Source of the DNA: Desertimonas sp963772825
Lineage (GTDB): Bacteria > Actinomycetota > Acidimicrobiia > Acidimicrobiales > Ilumatobacteraceae
DNA: 64,000 bases
Direction: 5' to 3'
Assembly: GCA_963772825.1 (NCBI GenBank)
Contig: CAVYYX010000020.1
Coordinates: forward strand, 62,001-126,000
Below are positions 52,734 through 60,894 of this stretch, one piece after another (the first letter of the stretch is position 1; each line of letters opens with the position of its first letter). The position numbers and the translations under genes were made by a program. The notes beneath the pieces are model-generated. The model made no database searches and was not told where the DNA came from. It was given only the letters and a program-made list of their open reading frames with translations.

Positions 52734-53726
52734 GTGCCCGGCCGTCTTCGTCGTGTGTCGCCCGACTCACCGGGCTGGCGTCGCCGTCGTCACGGCCGGG
52801 GCTTCGTGTACCTCGACGCTCGGGGTCGGCGCCTCGGGGCCCAAGACGCAGCTCGCTGCAAAGCACTCGTGATCCCTCCGGCGTGGGGTGACGTCTGGAT
52901 CTGTCCGCTGCCCAACGGGCACCTCCAGGCAGTCGGCACGGACGACGCGGGGAGGCGCCAGTACCTCTATCACCCGCAGTGGCGCGAGCAGCGCGATCGC
53001 GTCAAGCACGATCGTGTGCGCGAAGTCGGCGCCCGCCTTCCGCACGCTCGTGCTCGGGTGGCCAGGTACCTCGCGCTCGATGGAATGCCCCGGCAGCGTG
53101 CCCTGGCCGCCGCCTTCCGCTTGCTCGACCTCGGCATGTTCCGGGTCGGCGGCGAGGCGTACGCCGACGCCAACGGAAGCTATGGCCTGGCCACCATCGA
53201 GAAGCGTCACGTGCGTGTTCGCGGTGACTCGATCGTGGCCCGTTACCAGGCGAAATCCGGACAGGAGCAGGAGGTGACGGTCACCGACAAGGCCGCCAGC
53301 GCAGCGATCAGCGTGCTCCTCAGGCGGCGCGGCGGCGGAGACCAGCTGCTGGCGTTCAAGGTCGGCCGTCGATGGCACGACGTGACCTCGCGCGACATCA
53401 ACGAGTTCGTCAAGGAGGTCGTCGGTGGCGACGTGTCGGCGAAGGACTTTCGAACGTGGCACGGCACGGTGATCGCTGCCACCTCGCTCGCCAGTTCTGC
53501 TCCGAGTGACTCCAAGGCCGGACGACGGCGAGCGCTACGCCGAGCGACCGAAGACGTGGCCAATCAGCTCGGCAACACGCCGACCGTCGCCCGCTCGGCG
53601 TACATCGACCCGCGGATCACGGAGCGGTTCGAGGCGGGGGAGACGATCGATGTCACGTCCGGCGGGAAGTCGCCACGCTCCCGCCGGCGTGCCGAATCCG
53701 AGGTCGTGCGGCTCCTTGACCGATGA
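52734..53726 (+). CDS. Eukaryotic/poxvirus-type DNA topoisomerase IB
   Basis: 330 residues from GTG at 52734. Bacterial TopIB signatures: ALVIPPAWGDVWICPLPNGH, LQAVGTDDAGRRQYLYHPQW, FRVGGEAYADANGSYGLATI, ISVLLRRRGGGDQLLAFKVG, then AKDFRTWHGTVIAATSLA. The catalytic tyrosine is Tyr290 in VARSAYIDPRI. It relaxes supercoils through a 3'-phosphotyrosine without ATP. In bacteria it is an accessory enzyme of uneven distribution. Its location in a stress-gene block and the promoter-like upstream sequence suggest stress-related expression. Confidence 0.94.
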   Translation: MPGRLRRVSPDSPGWRRRRHGRGFVYLDARGRRLGAQDAARCKALVIPPAWGDVWICPLPNGHLQAVGTDDAGRRQYLYHPQWREQRDRVKHDRVREVGARLPHARARVARYLALDGMPRQRALAAAFRLLDLGMFRVGGEAYADANGSYGLATIEKRHVRVRGDSIVARYQAKSGQEQEVTVTDKAASAAISVLLRRRGGGDQLLAFKVGRRWHDVTSRDINEFVKEVVGGDVSAKDFRTWHGTVIAATSLASSAPSDSKAGRRRALRRATEDVANQLGNTPTVARSAYIDPRITERFEAGETIDVTSGGKSPRSRRRAESEVVRLLDR

Positions 53727-53777
53727 CTCCTCAATCGTTCATTCGTCGATCGGTCAACCCTCGACCGAAATCGGTGC

Positions 53778-54023
53778 TCAGGCGCCGAGCAGCTCGGCGC
53801 GGCGATCGCCCGTGACCGGCTCGTCACCGAGGTCGGCCGGTCTGCCGACACCGTTCACCGCATCCTGGCGAGCGACCGGGCGGAGCGCACGCCGGCGTTC
53901 TGCGGCGCGTGCCTTGATCTGTTCGCGGATGCGCGCCCGACGGAGCTTGCCCTGGGTCGGGTCGAAGAAGTACATCCCTGCGGCCCCTACGAGCAGGCAG
54001 GCGGTTCGGCGCATCTTGATCAT
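53778..54023 (-). CDS. Small membrane-associated protein (YtxH-like)
   Basis: 81 residues. A short hydrophobic N-terminus (MIKMRRTACLLVGAAGMYFF) leads into the motif FDPTQGKLRRARIREQIKAR, common in small proteins near BON and YtxH proteins. The rest is basic and low complexity. It overlaps the PfkB stop (ATGA), as last gene of the csbD-ferritin-pfkB transcript. Confidence 0.65.
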   Translation of the reverse strand: MIKMRRTACLLVGAAGMYFFDPTQGKLRRARIREQIKARAAERRRALRPVARQDAVNGVGRPADLGDEPVTGDRRAELLGA

Positions 54024-55036
54024 GACGGATCCTCCTCCAACGTCTGTCCGCTCTGATACCCCGCGTCCGCTGCGGCTAGACGCGGTGACGGCCCGTCGAG
54101 CGTCTCGACCTCCACGTAGGAGGCGAGACGTTCGATCTCCGAGCGCTGCCCCGTGGCCAGACCGCGCCTCGTGACGTTGAGTGCGCCGGCCGCCGCGCCG
54201 AGGCGCAGACCGGTGGCGAGGTCGCCGCCCTTGGCCAGCGTGGCGGCGATCCCCGCCGTCAGCGAGTCGCCGGCGCCGCGATGGTCTTCGGCCGTGAGGC
54301 GCGGCGGCCGGACGACGACGAAGGCGCCGTCCACGAGCGCCAATGCCGGCTCGGCGGCACGGGTGGTGACGACGTGCTTGGCTCCCTCGCCGGCGAGCGT
54401 GCGCATCGCTTCGACCACCGCGGCAGGGTCGTCGGAGCTGATCCGGTGCTCAGCGCGAAGCTCTTCCTCGCTGATCTTGAGCACGTCGACGCCGCCGGAG
54501 AGCACCTCACCGAGGGGATCCCCGGAGAGGTCGGCGACGACCTTGGCGCCGTTGGCCCGAAGGTCACCAGCGAGGCGTCGATAGGTCGACGGTGGCACGA
54601 TGGGTGGGCCGGTTGGACCGCCGAGCACGGTGACGTCGGATTCGAGGCCTTCCAGCAGAACGATCCCGTAGAGCTCGTCGAGCTCGTGGCGGGTCAGTGG
54701 ATCGCTCGCCATGGTGGCCAACTCGATGCGCTTCCCGGAGCGGCGGTCATGGACGTAGGTGCCGTTGCTCCCGGCGGCGGCAATGCCGTGAACCGCAACG
54801 CGTTCGTCCTCGATGAGAGCGCGGGCGACCCGCCCTGACTCGCCGCCGAACGAGCCGCACAACACGACGTCGACGCCCAACTCGGCGATCAGCCTGCTGA
54901 TCCAGAACCCCTGCCCGCCGGCGTGGAGATGGACCTCGTCCTCTCGCGAGCCGTCAGGTTTCGATTCGATGGTGACGGTGAGCAGGGGGGCCGGGGCGAA
55001 GACGCACACGCGCGGGCGATCGCACCGGCGATTCAC
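54020..55036 (-). CDS. PfkB-family carbohydrate kinase
   Basis: 338 residues from GTG at 55036. PfkB folds: LHAGGQGFWISRLIAELGVD with the Gly-x-Gly near the substrate site, VVADLSGDPLGEVLSGGVDV, LKISEEELRAEHR and the ATP/anion-hole motif EDHRGAGDSLTAGIAATLAK with the catalytic Asp. It resembles 1-phosphofructokinase/LacC proteins. The substrate is not certain. Start and stop are coupled to the neighbouring ferritin-like gene (4 bp apart) and small gene (ATGA), an unusual partnership. Confidence 0.86.
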   Translation of the reverse strand: MNRRCDRPRVCVFAPAPLLTVTIESKPDGSREDEVHLHAGGQGFWISRLIAELGVDVVLCGSFGGESGRVARALIEDERVAVHGIAAAGSNGTYVHDRRSGKRIELATMASDPLTRHELDELYGIVLLEGLESDVTVLGGPTGPPIVPPSTYRRLAGDLRANGAKVVADLSGDPLGEVLSGGVDVLKISEEELRAEHRISSDDPAAVVEAMRTLAGEGAKHVVTTRAAEPALALVDGAFVVVRPPRLTAEDHRGAGDSLTAGIAATLAKGGDLATGLRLGAAAGALNVTRRGLATGQRSEIERLASYVEVETLDGPSPRLAAADAGYQSGQTLEEDPS

Positions 55037-55040
55037 CGCG

Positions 55041-55664
55041 TTACCGGGCCGTGGCCATGTCGTCTCGTGCGTTCTTGGCCCGCGCCGCGCCGATCGCCGT
55101 CTTGACGTCCTTGCGCTCCTCCGGGGGCGGGAGCACGGCCGGGAGGCCGAGGGACTTCAACCAAAGCTCACGTGTCCAACCGGTCGAGTGATAGAGGTGC
55201 TCGTCCTCGTCGCCTTCCACCTCGTCGCAGGCCGCGGCGAGCGCCTTGGCGGTGGGGCCCGACGACTTGTCGGCAACGACTCTGAGAAGCTCCCAGTTGA
55301 GATGGTCCTTCGTCTCGGCGAGGACGACCGACTCGCCGGCGACGAGCTGTGCCGCCTCGGGAGGGCCGGACGACAACGCCATGTCCATCGCCGTCACCAG
55401 CGACTCGCCGATGTGTCGCACAACGGCGCGTCCTGGTGTTTCGACCGAGCTGTCGAGGCCCAGCTCGGCGAACAGCGCGATGACCACCTCCTCGTGATGG
55501 CGGGTCTGGTCGAGATAGTCGCTCCACTCCTCCTGCAGGCCCTCGTCGAGGGCGCAACGAAGCGCCATCTCGTAGATGGCGATGCCGCCGCGTTCCGTCT
55601 CGAGCGCCTGGTACAGCAGCTCGTGGAGCTGGTCGTCGTCAACAGTCACGGTCGTCGCGCTCAC
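55041..55664 (-). CDS. Ferritin-like four-helix protein
   Basis: 207 residues from GTG at 55664 (GTGA overlap with csbD). Helices carrying E and H in the ferritin-like pattern: LHELLYQALETERGGIAIYE, YLDQTRHHEEVVIALFAELG, ESVVLAETKDHLNWELLRVV and GDEDEHLYHSTGWTRELW. The E-x(2)-x-E...H-H-E pattern suggests a dinuclear metal site. It resembles DUF892/rubrerythrin-like stress proteins. It probably acts in oxidative or iron stress; no direct evidence in the sequence. Confidence 0.75.
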   Translation of the reverse strand: MSATTVTVDDDQLHELLYQALETERGGIAIYEMALRCALDEGLQEEWSDYLDQTRHHEEVVIALFAELGLDSSVETPGRAVVRHIGESLVTAMDMALSSGPPEAAQLVAGESVVLAETKDHLNWELLRVVADKSSGPTAKALAAACDEVEGDEDEHLYHSTGWTRELWLKSLGLPAVLPPPEERKDVKTAIGAARAKNARDDMATAR

Positions 55665-55819
55665 TTGCCGGTCAGCTTGTCCTTGGCCGCGTCCACGACA
55701 TCCTTGGCCTTTCCGGCCAGCTCGTCGACCTTGCCCTCGCGCTCGAGGTCCTTGTCGTCGGTGACCTCGCCGATGGCCTGCTTGGCGTGTCCCTTGATCT
55801 TGTCGGAGTCTGCGGACAT
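55661..55819 (-). CDS. CsbD-like stress protein
   Basis: 52 residues from ATG at 55819 with GAGGAA upstream. The CsbD signature is complete: SDKIKGHAKQAIGEVTDDKD followed by LEREGKVDELAGKAKDVVDA. CsbD is a hydrophilic small protein of the SigB general stress regulon in Bacillus, function undefined. It begins a four-gene operon (csbD, ferritin-like, pfkB-like, small protein). GGGTAC is found on the minus strand at 55875-55870. Confidence 0.93.
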   Translation of the reverse strand: MSADSDKIKGHAKQAIGEVTDDKDLEREGKVDELAGKAKDVVDAAKDKLTGK

Positions 55820-55920
55820 GTGTGTTCCTCTCGTCGGGGAGCCGAACGGTGCGTCGGGCTCGGGAAGGAGTACCCGGGACTTCGTCGGTTCATCCCTCCG
55901 GGCGTCGAGAACGCGGGAGG

Positions 55921-56871
55921 TTACGCCGTCGTCGAACGGTGCATCGTGAAGTGGACGGTGAAGCCAGACGGATGACGCGAGAGCGTGACCAAACCGCAGA
56001 GCTGGTAGACGATGTGCAGCCCGAGTCCTCCGTAGCGGGTACCGGTCGCCGGCAACATGCCGACGAACGGGTCGTCTGGTCCCGGACCGTGGTCCTCGAC
56101 GGCGACGACGATCCGGTCGGGCGGTGCCCAGACGCGCACGACGACGGGTGGCCTGCCGCTGACGATCGCGTTGGTGACGACTTCGCCAAGCGCCAGCACC
56201 AGGTCCTCGACCACCGAGGGGTCGAAGGACGCGGCGTCGGCGAGGGCGCCGACCACTGCCCTGCTCACCGTCGGGCGCTGGTCGTGGAGCGTGATTGCCG
56301 GAGGTTCGTTCTCGATCGGGTCGAGGTCGCGGGCAGCGAGGTCGTCGAGGAACTTCGTCGGCTCCACGAACTTTGGATTGCGATGGCCACGACCCTCGGG
56401 GCACAGGAACTGGTGGCTGCGGACGATGTCGTCGAGGATGGTCGAATGGGTCATGCGGCGGTTGTAGGGACAGAGCATCGAGACGGCCAGATCGGCGAAC
56501 AGCTGGTTGACGGCCGTTTCGTAGCGGATCCATCCGACCCACGCGGCCGGGTTGTCGCGGTAGGGGACCTCGCCGAGGATCCGTACGTGGCTCGACGCCT
56601 TGGACGTGTGCTCACTGATCAACCGGTGGTTGCTGCGCAGCGTGGCGAATGGCGTCGACGATGACCATGCTGGGATCTCGGTCAGGCCAACTGCGCTGCC
56701 GAGCTCATCGAGGATCAGCTGGCGTTCGGCGTCACCGAGGCAGAGGACCGTGGGCTGGCCGCCGTCAAGCCCTTGCCGGAGGAAGGGAATGGCGGCATCG
56801 AGGAATTGGTCGTCGGACTCGTAGAGCAGCGCCGCGTGGGTCAGGCTCGGGCCGGACCCTGGAGCAGCCAT
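55921..56871 (-). CDS. MEDS-domain sensor with RsbW-like ATPase
   Basis: 316 residues from ATG at 56871. The N-terminal MEDS domain (about 1-170, as in DcmR) starts LTHAALLYESDDQFLDAAIP and includes HVRILGEVPYRDNPAAWVGW and ILDDIVRSHQFLCPEGRG. The C-terminal HATPase (about 200-316) has LVLALGEVVTNAIVSGRPPV (N-box), VAVEDHGPGPDDPFVG and RYGGLGLHIVYQLCGLVTLS. MEDS-HATPase proteins are anti-sigma regulators in actinobacteria thought to sense small molecules. It probably feeds into the nearby partner-switching system. GGGTAC is present 10 bp upstream (56886-56881). Confidence 0.9.
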   Translation of the reverse strand: MAAPGSGPSLTHAALLYESDDQFLDAAIPFLRQGLDGGQPTVLCLGDAERQLILDELGSAVGLTEIPAWSSSTPFATLRSNHRLISEHTSKASSHVRILGEVPYRDNPAAWVGWIRYETAVNQLFADLAVSMLCPYNRRMTHSTILDDIVRSHQFLCPEGRGHRNPKFVEPTKFLDDLAARDLDPIENEPPAITLHDQRPTVSRAVVGALADAASFDPSVVEDLVLALGEVVTNAIVSGRPPVVVRVWAPPDRIVVAVEDHGPGPDDPFVGMLPATGTRYGGLGLHIVYQLCGLVTLSRHPSGFTVHFTMHRSTTA

Positions 56872-57129
56872 GACGACCACGTACCCGGTAGTCGGGCATC
56901 GCATTCACCGAGTGGACCTCGATGCGACGCGGAGTTCGCGGCTGCGGATGGTGCCCGCTGGGTACCGCTCTCTCGTGCAACGCCCGGCCCGACGGGTGCA
57001 AGACCGAGCGCCTCGCGCGCCGGACCGGTTGGGCGACAACTCGGATCGATCCCCTCGCCGAGTTGATCGCCCAGCCGGGGGACGCTGAACCACGGAGCTC
57101 GTCGGTGCGATGAGCGGTGACGGGCTGTC

Positions 57130-58658
57130 CTAACTCGGCGGATCGGTGGCGTTCGGTGACCTGAAGCCGCGCGACCGCTCGACGGCGCGCAACCAGGTGG
57201 TGTAGCCGGCATCGAGGGCCCGGCGGTCCGCTGCGGGCTGGAACGTGGCATCGAGCGTCCAGCGACTGGCGATGTCGTCGAGGTCGGCAAAGACCCCCTC
57301 GGCCAATCCGGCGAGGAACGCCGCCCCGAGGGCGGTCGTCTCGTGGTCCCGTGGACGGCTGACGGCGACACCCAGCTGATCGGCTTGGAACTGCAGCATC
57401 TCGTCCATCGCGCTGGCGCCACCGTCGACGCGCAGCTCGGTGATCGTGCGTGCCGCCAGCGCGGGCCATCGCTTCGATCACGTCCCTCGTCTGGAAGGCC
57501 ATCGCTTCGACGACGGCGCGGGCGAGGTGCGCCCGCGTCGTGCCGCGGCTGATGCCGAGCACCGTGCCACGGGCGTACGGATCCCACCAGGGTGATCCGA
57601 GCCCGGTGAACGCCGGAACGATGAAGACGCCGCCGTTGTCGGGCACGCTCTGCGCCAGTGGACCAACCTCGTCGGCGCGGCCGATCACGCCGAGCCCGTC
57701 GCGGAGCCACTGCACGGCGGCACCGGTGACGAAGATCGACCCCTCCAGGGCGTAGGCCGTTGTCCCGTCGGGGAGCGTCCATGCAACGGTGGTGAGCAGG
57801 CCATCGGCCGGCGGCGGGCAGGTCGAGCCGATGTTCAACAGGGTGAAGCTGCCCGTGCCGTAGGTGTTCTTGGCCATCCCAGGGACGACGCAGGACTGCC
57901 CGAACAAGGCGGCCTGTTGGTCGCCGGCGATGCCGCTGACGGCGATCCCTGGGGCAACCCCGAAGCGCGCCGACGTCGTGCCGATGCGACCCGACGAAGC
58001 GACGACAGCGGGCAGCGCGCTCGAGTGGAACGTGGAGGAGCTCGGCGAGCTCGGCATCCCACCGCAGCTCGGTGATGTCGAACAGCATCGTCCGGCTGGC
58101 GTTGGAGACGTCACTGACGTGGTGCGCTCCGCCGGTCAGGTTCCAGGCGATCCACGAGTCGATGGTTCCGAGGGCGAGCCGTTCGTCGACCGGCACACCA
58201 CCCTCGGTGAGCAGCCACTCGAACTTCGTGGCACTGAAGTAGGGATCGAGCACGAGACCGGTGCGGTGCCGCACGAGGTCGAGCTGGCCCGCCACGGTGA
58301 GCGCGTCGCAGCGCGCCGCTGTTCGGCGGTCTTGCCACACGATCGCCCGCCCGTAGGGCGCACCGGTCGTGCGGTCCCACGCTACGACGGTCTCGCGCTG
58401 GTTCGTGATGCCGATGCACGCCACGCGGTCGACACCGACGCGTTCGATGACCTCGCTGAGCGTCGAACGCACGGCCTCCCAGATCTCGGCTGCATCGTGC
58501 TCGACCCAACCAGGCTGCGGGAAATACTGGGTGAACTCTCGATACGACGACACGCCGTCGCTGTCGCCGGCAGCGATCGCCCGCGCCCGTATCCCGGTCG
58601 TGCCGGCATCGATCGCGACGACATACGTCTCGTGCAGCCCGTCGCGGCCGTCGGCCAC
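57130..58658 (-). pseudogene. glpK: Glycerol kinase (two frameshifts)
   Basis: From GTG at 58658: first frame to about 58020 (VVAIDAGTTGIRARAIAAGD, QPGWVEHDAAEIWEAVRS, IGITNQRETVVAWDRTTGAP, ALGTIDSWIAWNLTGGAHHV). Second frame about 58020-57462 (SGIAGDQQAALFGQSCVVPG, MAKNTYGTGSFTLLNIG, VFIVPAFTGLGSPWWDPYAR, GTVLGISRGTTRAHLARAVV). Third frame to 57130 (ITELRVDGGASAMDEMLQFQ, HETTALGAAFLAGLAEGVFA). Joined they give about 508 residues of a full GlpK, complete at all FGGY motifs. It phosphorylates glycerol to sn-glycerol-3-phosphate. Both shifts need only one base each, so assembly error is possible. Confidence 0.85.
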
Positions 58659-58661
58659 TGT

Positions 58662-59000
58662 TCAGCGTCGTTTCTGGTTGGAGCGTTTGGTGCCACCAGC
58701 GGTCCGCCGGGTCGGGGCCGGCTTGGGACGTGTGTTGGACGTCGAGACGTCGGCCGGCTCGGTCGATGCGCGGGGCGTGCGCAGGTCGGCGAGGGTCCGG
58801 CGCTGATAGCCGAACTTGGCGAGCACGTAGCCGAGGCCGAGGTACAGCGGCAATGAGGCGACGACACCGACGAGGGTGTTGGCGAAGCCCGAGTCGCCGC
58901 CCTGCATCAGCCACAAGGCGGCGACGAGGATCGGGGCGAAGATCAGCCACTCCCGCAACAGCCGCCGATACGGCACCGTCCTCGATGACTCCCACGCCAT
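58662..59000 (-). CDS. Small membrane protein
   Basis: 112 residues from ATG at 59000. Two hydrophobic segments (LIFAPILVAALWLM at 20-33, TLVGVVASLPLYLGLGYVLA at 42-61) and a basic, Thr/Pro-rich tail (TRPKPAPTRRTAGGTKRS). It has no recognised family. It is divergent from the phosphofructokinase (67 bp) and runs into the glycerol kinase, 3 bp apart. Confidence 0.65.
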   Translation of the reverse strand: MAWESSRTVPYRRLLREWLIFAPILVAALWLMQGGDSGFANTLVGVVASLPLYLGLGYVLAKFGYQRRTLADLRTPRASTEPADVSTSNTRPKPAPTRRTAGGTKRSNQKRR

Positions 59001-59066
59001 GGCGAGATTCTTAGCAAACCCGGCTGCCCAAGCGATCAGCGATCGAACGCTCTACCATCGACCCAC

Positions 59067-60101
59067 GTGCGCGTCGGAATCCTCACGGGCGGCGGCGACT
59101 GTCCCGGGCTGAATGCCGTGCTGCGCGCCGTCGTGCGCAAGGGCGAGCGCTTCCACGGCGACGAGATCGTCGGGTTCAAGGACGCCTGGGACGGCGTTCG
59201 GGAGGGACGCACGATGCCCCTCACCGTCGACGTGATGCGTGGTTCGCTGCCCCGCGGAGGAACCGTGCTGGGCACCAAGCGGGGGAGTCCGTTCGATCAC
59301 CCGGGCGGCGTCGACGAGGTCAAGCGGACGTTCAGCGATCTCGGCATCGACGCGTTGATCGTCGTCGGCGGCAACGGCACGCTGACGGTTGCCCACGCCC
59401 TGGCCACCGAGGAAGGGCTGCCGATCGTCGGCGTCCCAAAGACGATCGACAACGACGTCGTCGGCACGGACATGACGTTCGGGTTTCACACCGCCGTGCA
59501 GATCGCGACCGAGGCGATCGATCGCTTGCACACGACCGCCGAGAGCCACGACCGGGTGATGGTCGTCGAAGTGATGGGGCGACACAGCGGGTGGATCGCC
59601 GCCTATGCCGGGATCGCCGGCGGCGCCAGCGTCGTGCTGATCCCCGAGATCCCCTTCGACATCGAGAAGGTGTGTGTCCACCTCGCCAGGCGGCACGAGA
59701 AGGGCCGGTACGCCTCGATCGTCGTCGTCGCCGAGGGAGCCGAACCGATCCCCGGCACCATGGAGGTCGGCGAACGGGTGTACGACAAGTTCGGCCATGT
59801 CCGTCTCGGCGGGATCGCCGATGTCATCGCCCGCGAGGTCGGCGAGCGGACCGGCTTCGAGACGCGGGTGGTGATGCTCGGCCACGTCCAGCGCGGGGGC
59901 ACCCCGACGGCGTTCGACCGGGTGCTGTCGACCCGCTACGGGGTCGCCGCGATCGACCTCGTGCACGAGCACGGGTGGGGGCAGATGGTCGCCCTCCAGG
60001 GCACCGAGATCGTGCCCCGGCCGCTCGCCGACACCGTCGGGCGGACCAAGCCGCTCGACATGGCGCTGTACCACGGCGTCGCAGAGGTCTTCTTCTCCTG
60101 A
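59067..60101 (+). CDS. pfkA: 6-phosphofructokinase
   Basis: 344 residues from GTG at 59067. MRVGILTGGGDCPGLNAVLR, LIVVGGNGTLTVAHALA, VPKTIDNDVVGTDMTFGFHT (catalytic Asp), VEVMGRHSGWIAAYAGIAGG and LGHVQRGGTPTAFDRVLST define the family. The residue after GGN is Gly, and ATP-dependent enzymes usually have Gly at this point while PPi-dependent ones have Asp. ATP is therefore the likelier donor. The usual Asp of GGDG is Asn here. Lys in PKTIDND is found in actinobacterial forms. It phosphorylates fructose-6-phosphate in glycolysis. Confidence 0.93.
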   Translation: MRVGILTGGGDCPGLNAVLRAVVRKGERFHGDEIVGFKDAWDGVREGRTMPLTVDVMRGSLPRGGTVLGTKRGSPFDHPGGVDEVKRTFSDLGIDALIVVGGNGTLTVAHALATEEGLPIVGVPKTIDNDVVGTDMTFGFHTAVQIATEAIDRLHTTAESHDRVMVVEVMGRHSGWIAAYAGIAGGASVVLIPEIPFDIEKVCVHLARRHEKGRYASIVVVAEGAEPIPGTMEVGERVYDKFGHVRLGGIADVIAREVGERTGFETRVVMLGHVQRGGTPTAFDRVLSTRYGVAAIDLVHEHGWGQMVALQGTEIVPRPLADTVGRTKPLDMALYHGVAEVFFS

Positions 60102-60114
60102 GAGTGTCGCTCGA

Positions 60115-60894
60115 CTAGGCGGCCACCGTCGTCGTCGCGGCGGGCACGCTCGTCGCAGTCGTCGTCGTCGGCGCCGGGGCCGCTGTCGCGGTGACCACCG
60201 TCGTCGGCGGGGGAACCGTGGTGGCCGGCGCAGTGGTCGTCGTGGTGGTGGTCGTCGTCGACGGGGGGACCGCGGTGGTCGGCGCCGGCGTCACCGGGAA
60301 CGGCGGTTGGGACGACTCGGCGTAGCCGATGAAGTCGTAGACGGTCAGCGGTCCGCGATGCTGGGTTCCCGAGCCGTCGGGCCATTCCTGGATCGCACCG
60401 TCGACCCGGATGAGCACCGACTGGGCGCCGGGGATCTCACTCGCCGTGAAGACGATCTGGGCGACAGCGTCCGTGAGATCGCCGCCGGACAGCTCGAGCA
60501 GGTCGTCGCTGATATCGACCTGCACGACAGCGTCGTCGAGACGTACCGATTCGAGCTCGAGGGTGGTCGGGACCGCAGTGCCGTAACCCTGCTCCTGCTC
60601 CTCGGGGTTCGGCCCGCTGATCAGCTCCGCCAGCAAGGTCTCCGGTGCGCCGTCGGTCTCCCGCGGCACCGTGCGCAATTGTTCCTCGGACCCTTCCGGC
60701 GCCAGCAGGTAGATGCGGCCGGAGCCGCGGGCCGCACCCCCGGCCACGGCGGATGGCGCTCGTTCCTGAAGATCCTCAGGGATGTCGCGAGGCGCAGAGT
60801 CGGGCTGGATCGCGCATCCGCCGGCGATCAACAAGCCGGCCGTCGCGCACACCGTGGCAACGGCACGGCGTCGACGATCGGCTCCACCGCTCAC
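60115..60894 (-). CDS. GerMN-domain lipoprotein, short LpqB-like
   Basis: 259 residues from GTG at 60894 (GTGA overlap with the kinase stop). The signal peptide ends in a lipobox-like LLIAGGCAIQPD. The GerMN domain spans about 50-190 (SGRIYLLAPEGSEEQLRTVP, DDAVVQVDISDDLLELSGGD, AQSVLIRVDGAIQEWPDG). A Thr/Ala/Pro-rich tail with a run of Thr closes the protein. Order mtrA-mtrB-lipoprotein is the LpqB arrangement of mycobacteria, where LpqB modulates MtrB. The C-terminal beta-propeller of LpqB is absent here. Confidence 0.85.
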   Translation of the reverse strand: MSGGADRRRRAVATVCATAGLLIAGGCAIQPDSAPRDIPEDLQERAPSAVAGGAARGSGRIYLLAPEGSEEQLRTVPRETDGAPETLLAELISGPNPEEQEQGYGTAVPTTLELESVRLDDAVVQVDISDDLLELSGGDLTDAVAQIVFTASEIPGAQSVLIRVDGAIQEWPDGSGTQHRGPLTVYDFIGYAESSQPPFPVTPAPTTAVPPSTTTTTTTTTAPATTVPPPTTVVTATAAPAPTTTTATSVPAATTTVAA

